Assembly (NCBI RefSeq): GCF_000306945.1
Contig: NC_018518.1
Coordinates: 248,001-312,000 of the forward strand
DNA from: Bordetella pertussis 18323
GTDB lineage: Bacteria > Pseudomonadota > Gammaproteobacteria > Burkholderiales > Burkholderiaceae_B
Direction: 5' to 3'
DNA: 64,000 bases
Shown here: piece after piece, positions 17,811 through 26,537 of the stretch
Layout: the number at the start of each line of letters is the position of its first letter
Numbering within the stretch: position 1 is the stretch's first letter
Program-made: the position numbers and the translations under genes
Notes under the pieces: generated by a model
The model's database searches: none
What the model was told of the DNA's origin: nothing
Seen by the model: only the letters and a program-made list of their open reading frames with translations

Positions 17811-18791
17811 ATGATTCGTTCTTCGTTGGTCCATTGGTCGGCTGCCCTGGCGATGCTGGGCTGCCTGTCGGGCGTCAGCGCCGCGGGTGCGGCCGCCGGG
17901 TTTCCGGCGCAGCCGATCACGCTCGTCGTTCCCTACCCGCCGGGCGGCACGGCCGACAGCCTGGCCCGGGTGCTGGCCAAAAGCATGGGCGCGCGACTGG
18001 GCGTGAACATGATCGTGTTGAACAAGGGCGGGGCGGGCACGGTGGTCGGCACGCAGTTCGTGGCCAATAGCGCCGCGGACGGGTACACGCTGCTGTTTAC
18101 CGCCACGCCGTTCGCGATCAATCCCTCGCTGTTCGAAAAGCTGCCCTATGACACGTTGAAGGATTTCACGGTCGTGTCCGATATCGCCGAGACGCCCCTG
18201 GTCGTGGCGGTCGGTTCCGGCACGTCCATCAATACCCTGGGCGAGCTGGTGGGCCGGCTGAAAACCGGCAAGGACAATTCATATGGCTCCGCGGGGCCGG
18301 GCAGTTCGCCGCACCTGGTCAGCGAATTGCTGCTGCACGAGGTGCAGGGGGAGGCGACGCACATTCCGTATCAGGGCAGCATGCCGGCGGTGATGGACCT
18401 GGTCGCCAATCGCACGACGTTCATGTTCGATACGCCGCTGTTGATGCTGCCGCTGGCCAGGGAGGGCAGGCTGAAGCTGCTTGCGCAAACCTCCACGCAG
18501 CGCTCGCCCCTGCTGCCCTCGGTGCCCACGCTGCAGGAAAGCGGGTATCCGAACCTGAGCGTGACGTCATGGTTCGTGGTTGCCGCGCGCTCGGGCACGC
18601 CGAGGGAGGTGCTCGAAAAGCTGAATTCGGCGATCAATTTCGCGCTGGCCGACCCGGTTGTCGCGGGCGCCTACGAGGCGCAGGGGATGATCAAGACCGG
18701 CGGGACGCTCGACAAGGCGCAGGCCAAGCTGCGGCAGGAAGTGAAGAACTGGGCGCTGGCGGTGCAGGTGTCCGGGGCCAAGGTGCGCTGA
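17811..18791 (+). CDS. Bug/TctC family periplasmic solute-binding protein
   Basis: A 326-residue Bug protein. The signal peptide starts MIRSSLVHWSAALAML; the mature part has FPAQPITLVVPYPPGGTADS and NKGGAGTVVGTQFVANSAAD. The start at 17811 follows AGGAGA; ATG 17793 is in frame but precedes the ribosome site. It ends the first four-gene run of this locus. Confidence 0.88.
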   Translation: MIRSSLVHWSAALAMLGCLSGVSAAGAAAGFPAQPITLVVPYPPGGTADSLARVLAKSMGARLGVNMIVLNKGGAGTVVGTQFVANSAADGYTLLFTATPFAINPSLFEKLPYDTLKDFTVVSDIAETPLVVAVGSGTSINTLGELVGRLKTGKDNSYGSAGPGSSPHLVSELLLHEVQGEATHIPYQGSMPAVMDLVANRTTFMFDTPLLMLPLAREGRLKLLAQTSTQRSPLLPSVPTLQESGYPNLSVTSWFVVAARSGTPREVLEKLNSAINFALADPVVAGAYEAQGMIKTGGTLDKAQAKLRQEVKNWALAVQVSGAKVR

Positions 18792-19251
18792 TCCGGGCGG
18801 GCCATGGCCCGCCCGCAATCCGCGGCGCCGGATGCAATATGGGCCGGGTGCCGCGGATTATGGTTCCAATATTGAATTTAAATATTCATTATTAATATTT
18901 GTGGTGCGATTCCTGAATAAGAAAATTCAATAATAAATAATAAAAAGAAGCAGTTTCTTATTCCTCCAGGCACAGGTTGCGCCGGCAGGCGGCGTTGCGC
19001 CCCATGCATCCCGGCTTGCCGGCAAGGCCGCGCCGGCGCGTGATCTCCAGCGCGCGCGCGGCCGGTTTCCATCGCGTTTCCCCCGCCGCCGCGCGCCTCC
19101 AGGCATGGCCATGATGCATTGATTGCATTATGACTTTATGGAATATCCGGCAGGCAAATCGGAAATTGACAGAATAATTGCCGTGCCCCAACCTAGCCGC
19201 ACGCTGTTTTCGTGATGTTTTGTTTTTTCACTGCGTGTACTGGAGGCATTT
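18792..19251. other. 460-bp intergenic region, AT-rich in the middle, no gene seen
   Basis: A non-coding gap between a Bug gene and the cupin gene. The middle (about 18865-18960) is strongly AT-rich for this genome. It holds TTGAATTTAAATATT at 18872-18886, identical over 15 bases to 1134-1148 upstream of the first CoA-transferase operon. The distal part is GC-rich without a convincing ORF; the small minus-strand frames lack family resemblance. It probably contains the promoter for the cupin operon. Confidence 0.6.
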
Positions 19252-19851
19252 ATGCGTGAGCCCACTCCTGAATTGGTGGCGCGCCGTCGCGAACTGGTCG
19301 AGGCAACGATGACGCGGGTGCGCGCCATCGAAAAGCAGCACGGCCCGACCCGCGAGGCGCTGGAGGCGATCAAGAATGAATTGCTGGCGCTGGCCCGTGA
19401 ACGGGATGTTTTCCTTACCACGGAATTCAAGCCGGCCAAGCGGGGGACCTTCAAGGACTTCGTTGCCTATCGCTTGAACGAAGAGGACGGCACGGGGCGG
19501 GCGATGTATCTGTCGCTGGCGCTGCCCGGCAAGTCGAGCCCGCCGCACAATCACAAGAACTGGGCGGTGCTGGTCGGTCTGGTCGGCGCCGAGGAAAACC
19601 GGCTTTACGAGGTGGACGAGAGCGGCAGCTTTCGCCAGCGCGACGCGATCATGGTCGGCCAGGGCGTGGGCGTGGCATTGATGGGCGACGACATCCACAG
19701 TATCCACGTGCAGGGCGTGGGCGACGAGCCGGTCTGGCAACTGCGCTTCTACGAGCGTCCGCTGGAAGACCAGGTGGACCGCGAGCAATTCGATCCCGGC
19801 ACGGGCAAGCGCGAGATGTTCCCGCCCAATCCCAATGTGAAGCCATCCTGA
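19252..19851 (+). CDS. Cysteine dioxygenase-type cupin (putative thiol dioxygenase)
   Basis: A 199-residue cupin resembling cysteine and 3-mercaptopropionate dioxygenases, iron enzymes that oxidise thiols to sulfinic acids. The metal-ligand pattern is visible as SPPHNHKNW (two His) and DDIHSIHVQG (third His). By eye, the Ser-His-Tyr outer-sphere triad of CDO (SLHLY) aligns with QLRFY, so Ser and His appear replaced. A TGGAGG ribosome site supports the start. The rhodanese protein and CoA enzymes downstream fit sulfur-compound catabolism. It could be another cupin dioxygenase. Confidence 0.75.
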   Translation: MREPTPELVARRRELVEATMTRVRAIEKQHGPTREALEAIKNELLALARERDVFLTTEFKPAKRGTFKDFVAYRLNEEDGTGRAMYLSLALPGKSSPPHNHKNWAVLVGLVGAEENRLYEVDESGSFRQRDAIMVGQGVGVALMGDDIHSIHVQGVGDEPVWQLRFYERPLEDQVDREQFDPGTGKREMFPPNPNVKPS

Positions 19852-19919
19852 AGGGAAGGCGCCGTCCATGGGGCGGGAGCGTAGCGGGTCGTGGTCCTGA
19901 CAATAATCCGGCAGGGGAG

Positions 19920-20912
19920 ATGGCGATGAAGCGACGTGAAATGTTGAGTCTTTGCGGCAAGTCCGTGATCGCGCTGGGCTGTGGCGGTCTTCCGGCGATC
20001 TTGCGGGCCCAGGGGCGTTTCCCCTCCAAGGCGTTGACGTACGTGGTGGCCTACACGCCAGGGTCGGCCAATGACATCCTGGTGCGGATCCTGGCGCCGG
20101 AGCTGGGCACCCAGCTCGGGCAGAGCATCATCGTGGACAACAAGCCCGGGGCGGGCGGCAGCATCGGGATGGCGGCCGTCGCGCAATCGAAGGCGGACGG
20201 CTACACGCTGGGCCTGGGCTCGACGGCGACGATGGCGATCAATCGCGCGCTGTACAAGAACCTGCCTTATGACCCCTTGCGGGACTTCGAGTCGGTGGTG
20301 AAGTTCGCCTCGACGGCCAACGTGCTGGTGGTGCCGGCCGGCGGCCCGGCGAAGACCCTGGCGGACCTCAAGCCGCGCGACGGCAAGTCGCTGATGTTCA
20401 GTTCTCCCGGCAATGGGACGACGCAGCATCTGGCGGGGGTGTTGTTCAGCAGTACGACGAAGCTGCCGACCGAGCATGTGCCGTATCGCGGTCCGGCCGA
20501 ATCGGTGATGGCGGTGGCGTCGGGCGAGGTGGATTTCTCGCTGGCGTCCCTGCCGTCGGCGCTGGCGCAGATCCGCGCCGGCCGGCTGCGGGTGCTGGGC
20601 TGTACCTCGCTCAAGCCGCCGTCCAGCCTGCCGCAGGCGGTGTCGCTGGCGGAGCAGGGCTTGCCGGGCTTCGAGCGTACCGAGGTGTGGTTCGGGCTGG
20701 TGGTGCCGTCGGGTACGCCCGACCAGGCGAGGCTGGCCCTGGAACAGGCGTCGGTCCAGGTGCTGGGCAAGCAGGACGTGCGCGAAAAGCTGGAACAGGC
20801 GGGGTATCAGCCCGCGAATCCGCAGTCGGAGGGCAAGTTCGATCCGTTCGTGCGCGAGCAGGTGGCGTTCTGGGCCGATCTGGTGAAGCAGGCGGGCGCT
20901 TCGATCGATTGA
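19920..20912 (+). CDS. Bug/TctC family periplasmic solute-binding protein
   Basis: A 330-residue Bug protein. The N-terminus MKRREMLSLCGKS has a twin-Arg-like start, then a hydrophobic stretch and FPSKALTYVVAYTPGSANDI and DNKPGAGGSIGMAAVAQSKA. A GGGGAG site precedes ATG 19920, and ATG 19926 is also possible. Sitting between the thiol-dioxygenase-like cupin and the rhodanese protein, it may bind the sulfur compound they act on. That is inference from position only. Confidence 0.87.
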   Translation: MAMKRREMLSLCGKSVIALGCGGLPAILRAQGRFPSKALTYVVAYTPGSANDILVRILAPELGTQLGQSIIVDNKPGAGGSIGMAAVAQSKADGYTLGLGSTATMAINRALYKNLPYDPLRDFESVVKFASTANVLVVPAGGPAKTLADLKPRDGKSLMFSSPGNGTTQHLAGVLFSSTTKLPTEHVPYRGPAESVMAVASGEVDFSLASLPSALAQIRAGRLRVLGCTSLKPPSSLPQAVSLAEQGLPGFERTEVWFGLVVPSGTPDQARLALEQASVQVLGKQDVREKLEQAGYQPANPQSEGKFDPFVREQVAFWADLVKQAGASID

Positions 20913-20961
20913 ACGCTGGCCGGGCCGGATGGGCGGGCGGCATGCATGCATGGGGGTGGGG

Positions 20962-22551
20962 ATGTCCGAGGTCGTGAGCGCGCAATGGTTGAGGCAGCGC
21001 CTGGAAAGCGGGGCGGAGTGCGCGGTGGTGGATCCGCGCGAAGAGGGGGCGCATTCGGTGTCGCCGCACTTGTTCCATGCGGTCAACCTGCCGCTGTCGC
21101 AGTTGGAGCTGCGGGTGGAGCGCCTGTTTCCGCGCCGCGACGTGCCGATCGTGGTGGCGGGCGCGGGCGACGCGCTGGACGAGCGCGCGCGGCGCCGGCT
21201 GCAGGAACTGGGGTACGCGGGCGCCGTGCGGCTGGAGGGCGGCTCGCCCGCCTGGGCCGGCCTGGGGCTGCCGTTGTTCACGGGGTTCAACACGGCCAGC
21301 AAGGCGTTTGGCGAGTATGTGGAGCATGGTTGCGCGACGCCGTCGATTTCGGCCGACGAGTTGCGGGAGATGGTGGCGTCGGGCCGTCCGCTGGTGATCA
21401 TGGACAGCCGTACGCCGGCCGAGCACCGCCGGGCGACGATTCCGGGTTCGGTAAGCGCGCCGGGCGCGGAACTGGTATTGCGCTACGCGGAACTCGCGCC
21501 GGATCCGCACACCACCCTGGTGGTCAACTGCGCGGGCCGTACGCGCAGCATCATCGGGGCGCAGTCGCTGATCAATGCCGGGGTGCCGAATCCGGTGTTC
21601 GCGTTGCGCAACGGCACGATGGGCTGGGCGCTGGCCGGCCACAAGGTCGAAACGCAGTCCGCGCGCCAGGCCCCGGAGCCGGGCGCGGCGACGCTGGCGT
21701 TGGCGCAGCAGCGCGCGGCGGCGGTGCGGCGCCGTTTCGGGATCGGCGCGATCGGCGCGGCCGAATTGCAGCGTCTGCGCGCCGGCGGCGAGCGAACGGT
21801 TTACCTGTTCGATGTGCGCACGCAGCAGGAGTACGAGCGCGGGCACGTGCCCGGCGCCGTGCATGCCCCGGGCGGCCAGCTGGTGCAGGCGACCGATTCT
21901 TATGTGGCGGTGCGCAATGCGCGCATCGTCCTGTATGACCATCATGGGGTGCGCGATGTCATGACCGGATCGTGGTTGCGCCAGATGGGGCATGAGGATG
22001 TGGTGACGTTGCGGGCCGATGCGGTGTCCGCGGCGCAACTAGCCGCGGGCCCGCAGGCGGTGCGGGTGGCCGGGCTCGATGGCGCGCGGGCGCGCCGGCT
22101 GGCGCCGGCCGAGGCGGCCGGGAGCCTGGCGCAATACACGGTGGTGGACGTCGGCGCTTATCGCGATTACCAGGCTGGCCACCTGCCGCAGGCGTATTGG
22201 GTGACGCGGGCGCGCCTGGCCGAGGCGCTGGACGGGTTGCCGGCCGACTGGCCGTTGCTGCTGGTGTCGCCGGACGCCTTGCTCGCGCAACTTGCCTGCG
22301 CCGATGTGACGGCCTCGGCCGCCAGGCCGGTATATGTGCTGGAGGGCGGCATGGCGCGCTGGCGCGCAGAGGGCCGGCCGGTCGAGGAGGGCGACGGGCG
22401 GCCCTTGCACGAGCCCGACGATGCCTTCGTCAAGCCCTTCGAGGCCAGGGATCGCGAGTCGTCGATGCAGGCCTACCTGGATTGGGAGGTGGGCCTGCTT
22501 GACGCGGTGCAGCGCCATCCCGCCATACGCTTCGACTTGTACAAGGAATGA
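20962..22551 (+). CDS. Protein with four tandem rhodanese modules
   Basis: A 529-residue protein built of four rhodanese-like domains of about 125 residues. Rhodaneses carry sulfane sulfur on a loop Cys. Only module 2 has one in the right place (VVNCAGRTRSIIGAQSL). The matching loops of module 1 (VVAGAGDALDERARR), module 3 (VLYDHHGVRDVMTGSW) and module 4 (LLVSPDALLAQLACAD) lack it. Starts at 20929, 20950 and 20962 are in frame; 20962 has the nearest G-rich site. It sits between a Bug gene and a LysR gene in the putative sulfur locus. Confidence 0.85.
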   Translation: MSEVVSAQWLRQRLESGAECAVVDPREEGAHSVSPHLFHAVNLPLSQLELRVERLFPRRDVPIVVAGAGDALDERARRRLQELGYAGAVRLEGGSPAWAGLGLPLFTGFNTASKAFGEYVEHGCATPSISADELREMVASGRPLVIMDSRTPAEHRRATIPGSVSAPGAELVLRYAELAPDPHTTLVVNCAGRTRSIIGAQSLINAGVPNPVFALRNGTMGWALAGHKVETQSARQAPEPGAATLALAQQRAAAVRRRFGIGAIGAAELQRLRAGGERTVYLFDVRTQQEYERGHVPGAVHAPGGQLVQATDSYVAVRNARIVLYDHHGVRDVMTGSWLRQMGHEDVVTLRADAVSAAQLAAGPQAVRVAGLDGARARRLAPAEAAGSLAQYTVVDVGAYRDYQAGHLPQAYWVTRARLAEALDGLPADWPLLLVSPDALLAQLACADVTASAARPVYVLEGGMARWRAEGRPVEEGDGRPLHEPDDAFVKPFEARDRESSMQAYLDWEVGLLDAVQRHPAIRFDLYKE

Positions 22552-22591
22552 GCCTCTGGTAGAGCTTTCTCCATCCAGGGAGGAAGACGAT

Positions 22592-23488
22592 ATGAATCTG
22601 AGGCAAATCGAGGCGTTTCTGGCGGTGGTCGACCTGGGCACCGTGACCCGGGCGGCGGAAACCATGTATGTGACGCAGTCGGCGGTAAGCCGGCTGATCT
22701 CCCGGCTCGAGCGCGAGGTGGGCTTTACGCTGTTCGATCGCCGCCAGGGCCTGATGGCCCCGACGGCCGAGGCCAAGGCGCTGCACGCGGAGGCCATGCG
22801 TTCGTATATCGGGCTGAAGGAGATCCAGTTCGCGGCGCAGCGGATTGCGCAGATCGGCAGCGGCATGCTGAAGGTATGCGTGATGAGTTCGCTGCAGCAG
22901 GGAGCGCTGCCCAGGCTGGTGACGGAGTTCATGCGCAAGCATCCCGGGATTTCGGTGATGTTCGACGTGCAGCGCCACTACGACGTGGTGTACGCGGTGT
23001 CGCGCGGCAGCGCCGAGATCGGTTTCGCGACGCTGCCGGTGGACCATCCCAATATCGAGTCGCTGCCGATCGCGCGCACGCCGGTGGTGTGCCTGCTGCC
23101 GACCGGGCATCCCCTGGCCGAGCTGGAAGCGATACGGCCCATGGATTTGCACGGCGTGGATTTCCTCAGCGTGCCGCGCATGCGTTTCAACGATCGCATT
23201 ACCCGCATTCTCGAAGCGCATGGGGCGAGGCCCCGCACGCGTATCGAGGCGGGCACGATGCTCGCGGCCATGGCGCTGGTGGAGGCCGGGGCCGGGGCCG
23301 GGGCTTTTGTCGTCGATGCCTTTACGTTGGGGGCGGTGCGCGATGCGCAGGTCGTGCTCCGGCCGTTCCATCCGGAAGTCATCGTCGAGGTTGGGGCCTT
23401 GTATTCGAATTCCCAGCCGCTTTCCATCCTGGCATCCAGGTTCCTGGAGCATTGCCGGGCATTCCAACATGAGATGGAGACAACATGA
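22592..23488 (+). CDS. LysR family transcriptional regulator
   Basis: A 298-residue LysR regulator with the N-terminal winged helix (MNLRQIEAFLAVVDLGTVTR, then TQSAVSRLISRLEREVGF) and a periplasmic-binding-like effector domain. AGGGAGGAAG precedes the ATG. It is co-directional with its neighbours and its stop overlaps the ThDP enzyme start (ATGA). It therefore lies inside the operon, unlike most divergently placed LysR genes. Confidence 0.9.
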   Translation: MNLRQIEAFLAVVDLGTVTRAAETMYVTQSAVSRLISRLEREVGFTLFDRRQGLMAPTAEAKALHAEAMRSYIGLKEIQFAAQRIAQIGSGMLKVCVMSSLQQGALPRLVTEFMRKHPGISVMFDVQRHYDVVYAVSRGSAEIGFATLPVDHPNIESLPIARTPVVCLLPTGHPLAELEAIRPMDLHGVDFLSVPRMRFNDRITRILEAHGARPRTRIEAGTMLAAMALVEAGAGAGAFVVDAFTLGAVRDAQVVLRPFHPEVIVEVGALYSNSQPLSILASRFLEHCRAFQHEMETT

Positions 23489-25191
23489 ATGCTTGCCTGC
23501 CCGCCGAGGCGCCCTTGGCCGACCCCGATCCGCTCGACCCCGATCGCAAGGCGGTGGATGAGGTGGCCCGGATACTGAAGGCCGAACACACCGAGCTGCT
23601 GTTCTGCTTTCCGATCAACTCCCTGATCGACGCCGCGACGGCGGCAGGCATCCGGCCCGTGGTGGCGCGGACCGAACGCGCCGTCGTGGGGATGGCCGAC
23701 GGCTATGTGCGCGCCAGCCTGGGCGAGCGGGTAGGGGTATGTGCGGTGCAGTATGGGCCCGGCTGCGAGAACGCGTTCGGCGCGATGGCGCAGGCGTATT
23801 CGGATTCGTCGCCGGTGCTGATGCTGCCGGGCGGCGTGAACGAGTCGCGTACGGACGTGCGGCCGAATTTCGAGACGGCCAAGCACTATGGGAACATCAC
23901 CAAATGGGTGGCGCGCGTCAACCGGCCCGATCGCGTGGGCGAGATGATGCGGCGCGCCTACACCGGGCTGCGCAACGGCCGGCGCGGGCCCGTGGCGCTG
24001 GAGCTGCCCATGGACGTGATGGAGCAGCCGGTCGGCCGCTCGGCGTCGCGCCACGCGCCCAGCCAGGCCATCCGCACGCTGTGCGATCCGGACACGGTGC
24101 GCGCGGCGTGCAGGCTGCTGCTGGCGGCTGAGCGGCCGGTGCTGCACGCGGGGGCGGGGGTATTGCAGTCGGGCGCCACGCCGGAGCTGGTGGAGCTGGC
24201 CGAGTTGCTGTCGATTCCGACAATGACGACGTTGTCCGGCAAGAGCGGTTTCCCCGAGCGGCATCCGCTGGCGCTGGGCAGCGGCGGCATGGCATGGCCG
24301 GCGACGGTGGCGCATGGGCTGCGCACGGCAGACCTGCTGTTCGGCGTCGGCGCGAGCCTGACCAAATCGGTGTTCGCCGCGCCCCTGCCCGCCGGGCGGC
24401 GCGCCATGCAGCTGGCGGTGGACGATTCGGACCTGAACAAGGACTATCCGCTGGACCATGCCTTGCTGGGCGATGCCAGGCTGGTGCTGCGGCAGATGAT
24501 AGACATGCTCAAGAACGAGTTCGGCGTGCAGCCGGATCCGGCCCGCACCGCGCGCACAGGCGGCGAACTCGAGGCAATACGGCAGGCCTGGCTGCGCCAG
24601 TGGCACGACAAGCTGACGTCGGCGTCGCGGCCCATCAATCCGTACCGGGTGGTGCATGACCTGCAGATCGCCTGGGCGGATCGGGACGTGATCATCACGC
24701 ACGATGCCGGCAGCCCGCGCGACCAGCTCAGTCCGTTCTACCGCTGCCGCCGGCCGGGCGAATACCTGGGCTGGGAGCGGTCGACCCATCTGGGCTACAG
24801 CCTGCCCCTGGCGCTGGGCGCCAAGATGGCGCGCCCCGACGCGCTGGTGGCGCACTTGCTGGGCGACGCGGCGTTCGGCGAATGCGCGATGGACCTGGAG
24901 ACGGCAGTGCGCAACCGGATCGGCACCGTGACGGTCCTGATGAACAATGGCTGCATGGGCGGCTACGACAAGCACATGCCTTTGTCGAGCACCACGCATC
25001 GCACGCGCTTTCTGTCCGGCGACTACGAGATGATCGCGCGCGGCCTGGGCGCGTGGACCGAGCGGGTGGAGGATCCGGCCCGCTTGGTCGAGGCCTTGCG
25101 CGAGGCGGCGCGCGTCGCCGATACCGGCCGGCCCGCGGTGCTGGAAATCATGACCGCCGAGGAGAAGGCCTTGTCCCAGGAAGCGCCGTAG
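23485..25191 (+). CDS. Thiamine diphosphate-dependent enzyme (acetolactate synthase-like)
   Basis: A 568-residue ThDP enzyme of the acetolactate synthase/benzoylformate decarboxylase superfamily. The catalytic Glu is in RTERAVVGMADGYVRAS, a central domain follows, and the ThDP/Mg motif is LGDAAFGECAMDLETAVRNR ending at NN. Possible activities include 2-oxoacid decarboxylation or carboligation, sulfoacetaldehyde acetyltransferase, or oxalyl-CoA decarboxylase; sequence by eye does not decide. It overlaps the LysR stop by four bases and is followed by a perfect inverted repeat. Confidence 0.85.
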   Translation: MNACLPAEAPLADPDPLDPDRKAVDEVARILKAEHTELLFCFPINSLIDAATAAGIRPVVARTERAVVGMADGYVRASLGERVGVCAVQYGPGCENAFGAMAQAYSDSSPVLMLPGGVNESRTDVRPNFETAKHYGNITKWVARVNRPDRVGEMMRRAYTGLRNGRRGPVALELPMDVMEQPVGRSASRHAPSQAIRTLCDPDTVRAACRLLLAAERPVLHAGAGVLQSGATPELVELAELLSIPTMTTLSGKSGFPERHPLALGSGGMAWPATVAHGLRTADLLFGVGASLTKSVFAAPLPAGRRAMQLAVDDSDLNKDYPLDHALLGDARLVLRQMIDMLKNEFGVQPDPARTARTGGELEAIRQAWLRQWHDKLTSASRPINPYRVVHDLQIAWADRDVIITHDAGSPRDQLSPFYRCRRPGEYLGWERSTHLGYSLPLALGAKMARPDALVAHLLGDAAFGECAMDLETAVRNRIGTVTVLMNNGCMGGYDKHMPLSSTTHRTRFLSGDYEMIARGLGAWTERVEDPARLVEALREAARVADTGRPAVLEIMTAEEKALSQEAP

Positions 25192-25227
25192 CGGGCGGCA
25201 GGCCGCAAGAAGCCGGCGCCCGTCCCT

Positions 25228-25250
25228 GGGTGTTCACATCGTGAACACCC
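25228..25250. promoter_or_regulatory. Perfect 10-bp inverted repeat between ThDP enzyme and CoA-transferase genes
   Basis: Arms GGGTGTTCAC and its exact complement around ATC. It starts 36 bp after the ThDP enzyme stop and ends about 79 bp before the CoA-transferase start. It could be an operator for the downstream genes or a terminator hairpin. No uniform T-run follows, only TGCTTCTGTTT, so an operator or mRNA-stability hairpin is somewhat more likely. Confidence 0.5.
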
Positions 25251-25328
25251 TGCTTCTGTTTCACGCGTCTCCGATCCTACGATGGCTGCGCACTGATGGG
25301 TGCGTTGCCAAGCATCGGAGACAGACGG

Positions 25329-26537
25329 GTGACATCAACTATTCCTGGCAGCCCTGCGTTGGATGGGCTGGTCGTACTGGACATATCGCGCGTGCTGGCG
25401 GGCCCCCTGGCTGGCCAGATCCTGGGGGACCACGGTGCCAATGTCATCAAGGTCGAATCGTTCAACGGCGACGACACGCGGGGATACGGCCCGCCGTTCG
25501 TCGGCGAGGACGCGGCCTATTTCCTGGGCCTGAATCGAAACAAGCGCAGCATTGCCGTCGACCTGTCCCGGCCGCAGGGCCGGGACCTGTTGCTGGATAT
25601 GGTGCTGGGCGCCGACGTGCTGATCGAGAACTTCAAGCGCAGCACGTGGCGCAAGTGGGGCATCACGGATTTCGGCCAGCTCAGCGCGCGCAACCCGCGG
25701 CTGGTCCATTGCCGCATTTCCGGTTTCGGCGACGATGGCCAGCTCGGCGGCATGCCGGGCTATGACGCGGCGGTCCAGGCGCTGACCGGGTTCATGACGA
25801 TCAACGGGCCCGCCGAGGCGGACCCGACCAAGCTGGGCGTGCCCATCATCGACGTCAGCACGGGCTTGAATGCGGCGATCGCGATTTCGCTGGCGCTGTT
25901 CGAGCGGTCGAAATCCGGCAAGGGGCAGTTGGTGGAGGTCAGCCTGTTCGATACGGCGCTGGCCATCCTGCACCCGCATGCGGCCAATGTGCTGGCCGGC
26001 GGGAAGGCCGAGCGCAGCGGCAACCTGCATCCGAACATCTATCCCTATGACTTGTTCCCGACCCGCACGGCGGATATCTATCTGGCCGTGGGCAACGACG
26101 GCCAGTTCCGCTACCTGTGCAAGTCGCTCGGCTGCCCGCAGCTCGCCGACGACGGCCGCTTCTCGTCCAACCGGCTGCGGGTCGCCAACCGCGCGGCCTT
26201 GCGCGAGATCCTGACGCAGCGCCTGCAGGACGTGGATGGCTCCGAGCTGTTCCAGGGCTTGCTGAACAACGGGGTGCCGTGCGCGCCGGTGCATTCGGTG
26301 CAGGAGGCGCTCGAGCTCGAGCATCTGCGGCAGCGCGACGGCCTGGTGCGGGTGGGGGAATACCAGGGGCTGCGCTCGCCCATCCGGATGCAGCGCACGC
26401 CGCCTTCGGTGCGGGCCCGTCCGCCCGGCATCGGAGAGCATACGGACGAGCTGCTGGGCGAGCTGGGCTTGCCGCCGGGGCAGATCGCCAGGCTGGTGGA
26501 CGAGGGCGTGGTCAAGGTTTCCAAGGAGCGAGCATGA
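25329..26537 (+). CDS. Class III CoA-transferase (CaiB/Frc family)
   Basis: A 402-residue family III CoA-transferase with LDGLVVLDISRVLAGPLAGQ and GANVIKVESFNGDDTRGYGP. The catalytic Asp is likely in MPGYDAAVQALTG. GTG 25329 is preferred because CGGAGACAG lies just before it; ATG 25296 in the same frame is the alternative. Its stop overlaps the crotonase start (ATGA). In related Alcaligenaceae, such an enzyme activates 3-sulfinopropionate in thiol catabolism; a role of that kind here is only suggested by the cupin and rhodanese upstream. Confidence 0.87.
   Translation: MTSTIPGSPALDGLVVLDISRVLAGPLAGQILGDHGANVIKVESFNGDDTRGYGPPFVGEDAAYFLGLNRNKRSIAVDLSRPQGRDLLLDMVLGADVLIENFKRSTWRKWGITDFGQLSARNPRLVHCRISGFGDDGQLGGMPGYDAAVQALTGFMTINGPAEADPTKLGVPIIDVSTGLNAAIAISLALFERSKSGKGQLVEVSLFDTALAILHPHAANVLAGGKAERSGNLHPNIYPYDLFPTRTADIYLAVGNDGQFRYLCKSLGCPQLADDGRFSSNRLRVANRAALREILTQRLQDVDGSELFQGLLNNGVPCAPVHSVQEALELEHLRQRDGLVRVGEYQGLRSPIRMQRTPPSVRARPPGIGEHTDELLGELGLPPGQIARLVDEGVVKVSKERA

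Noticed and set aside
18878..19454. Several minus-strand ORFs in and beside the 18792-19251 gap
   Set aside because: They lack ribosome sites, overlap the cupin gene or AT-rich promoter DNA, and show no protein-like pattern.
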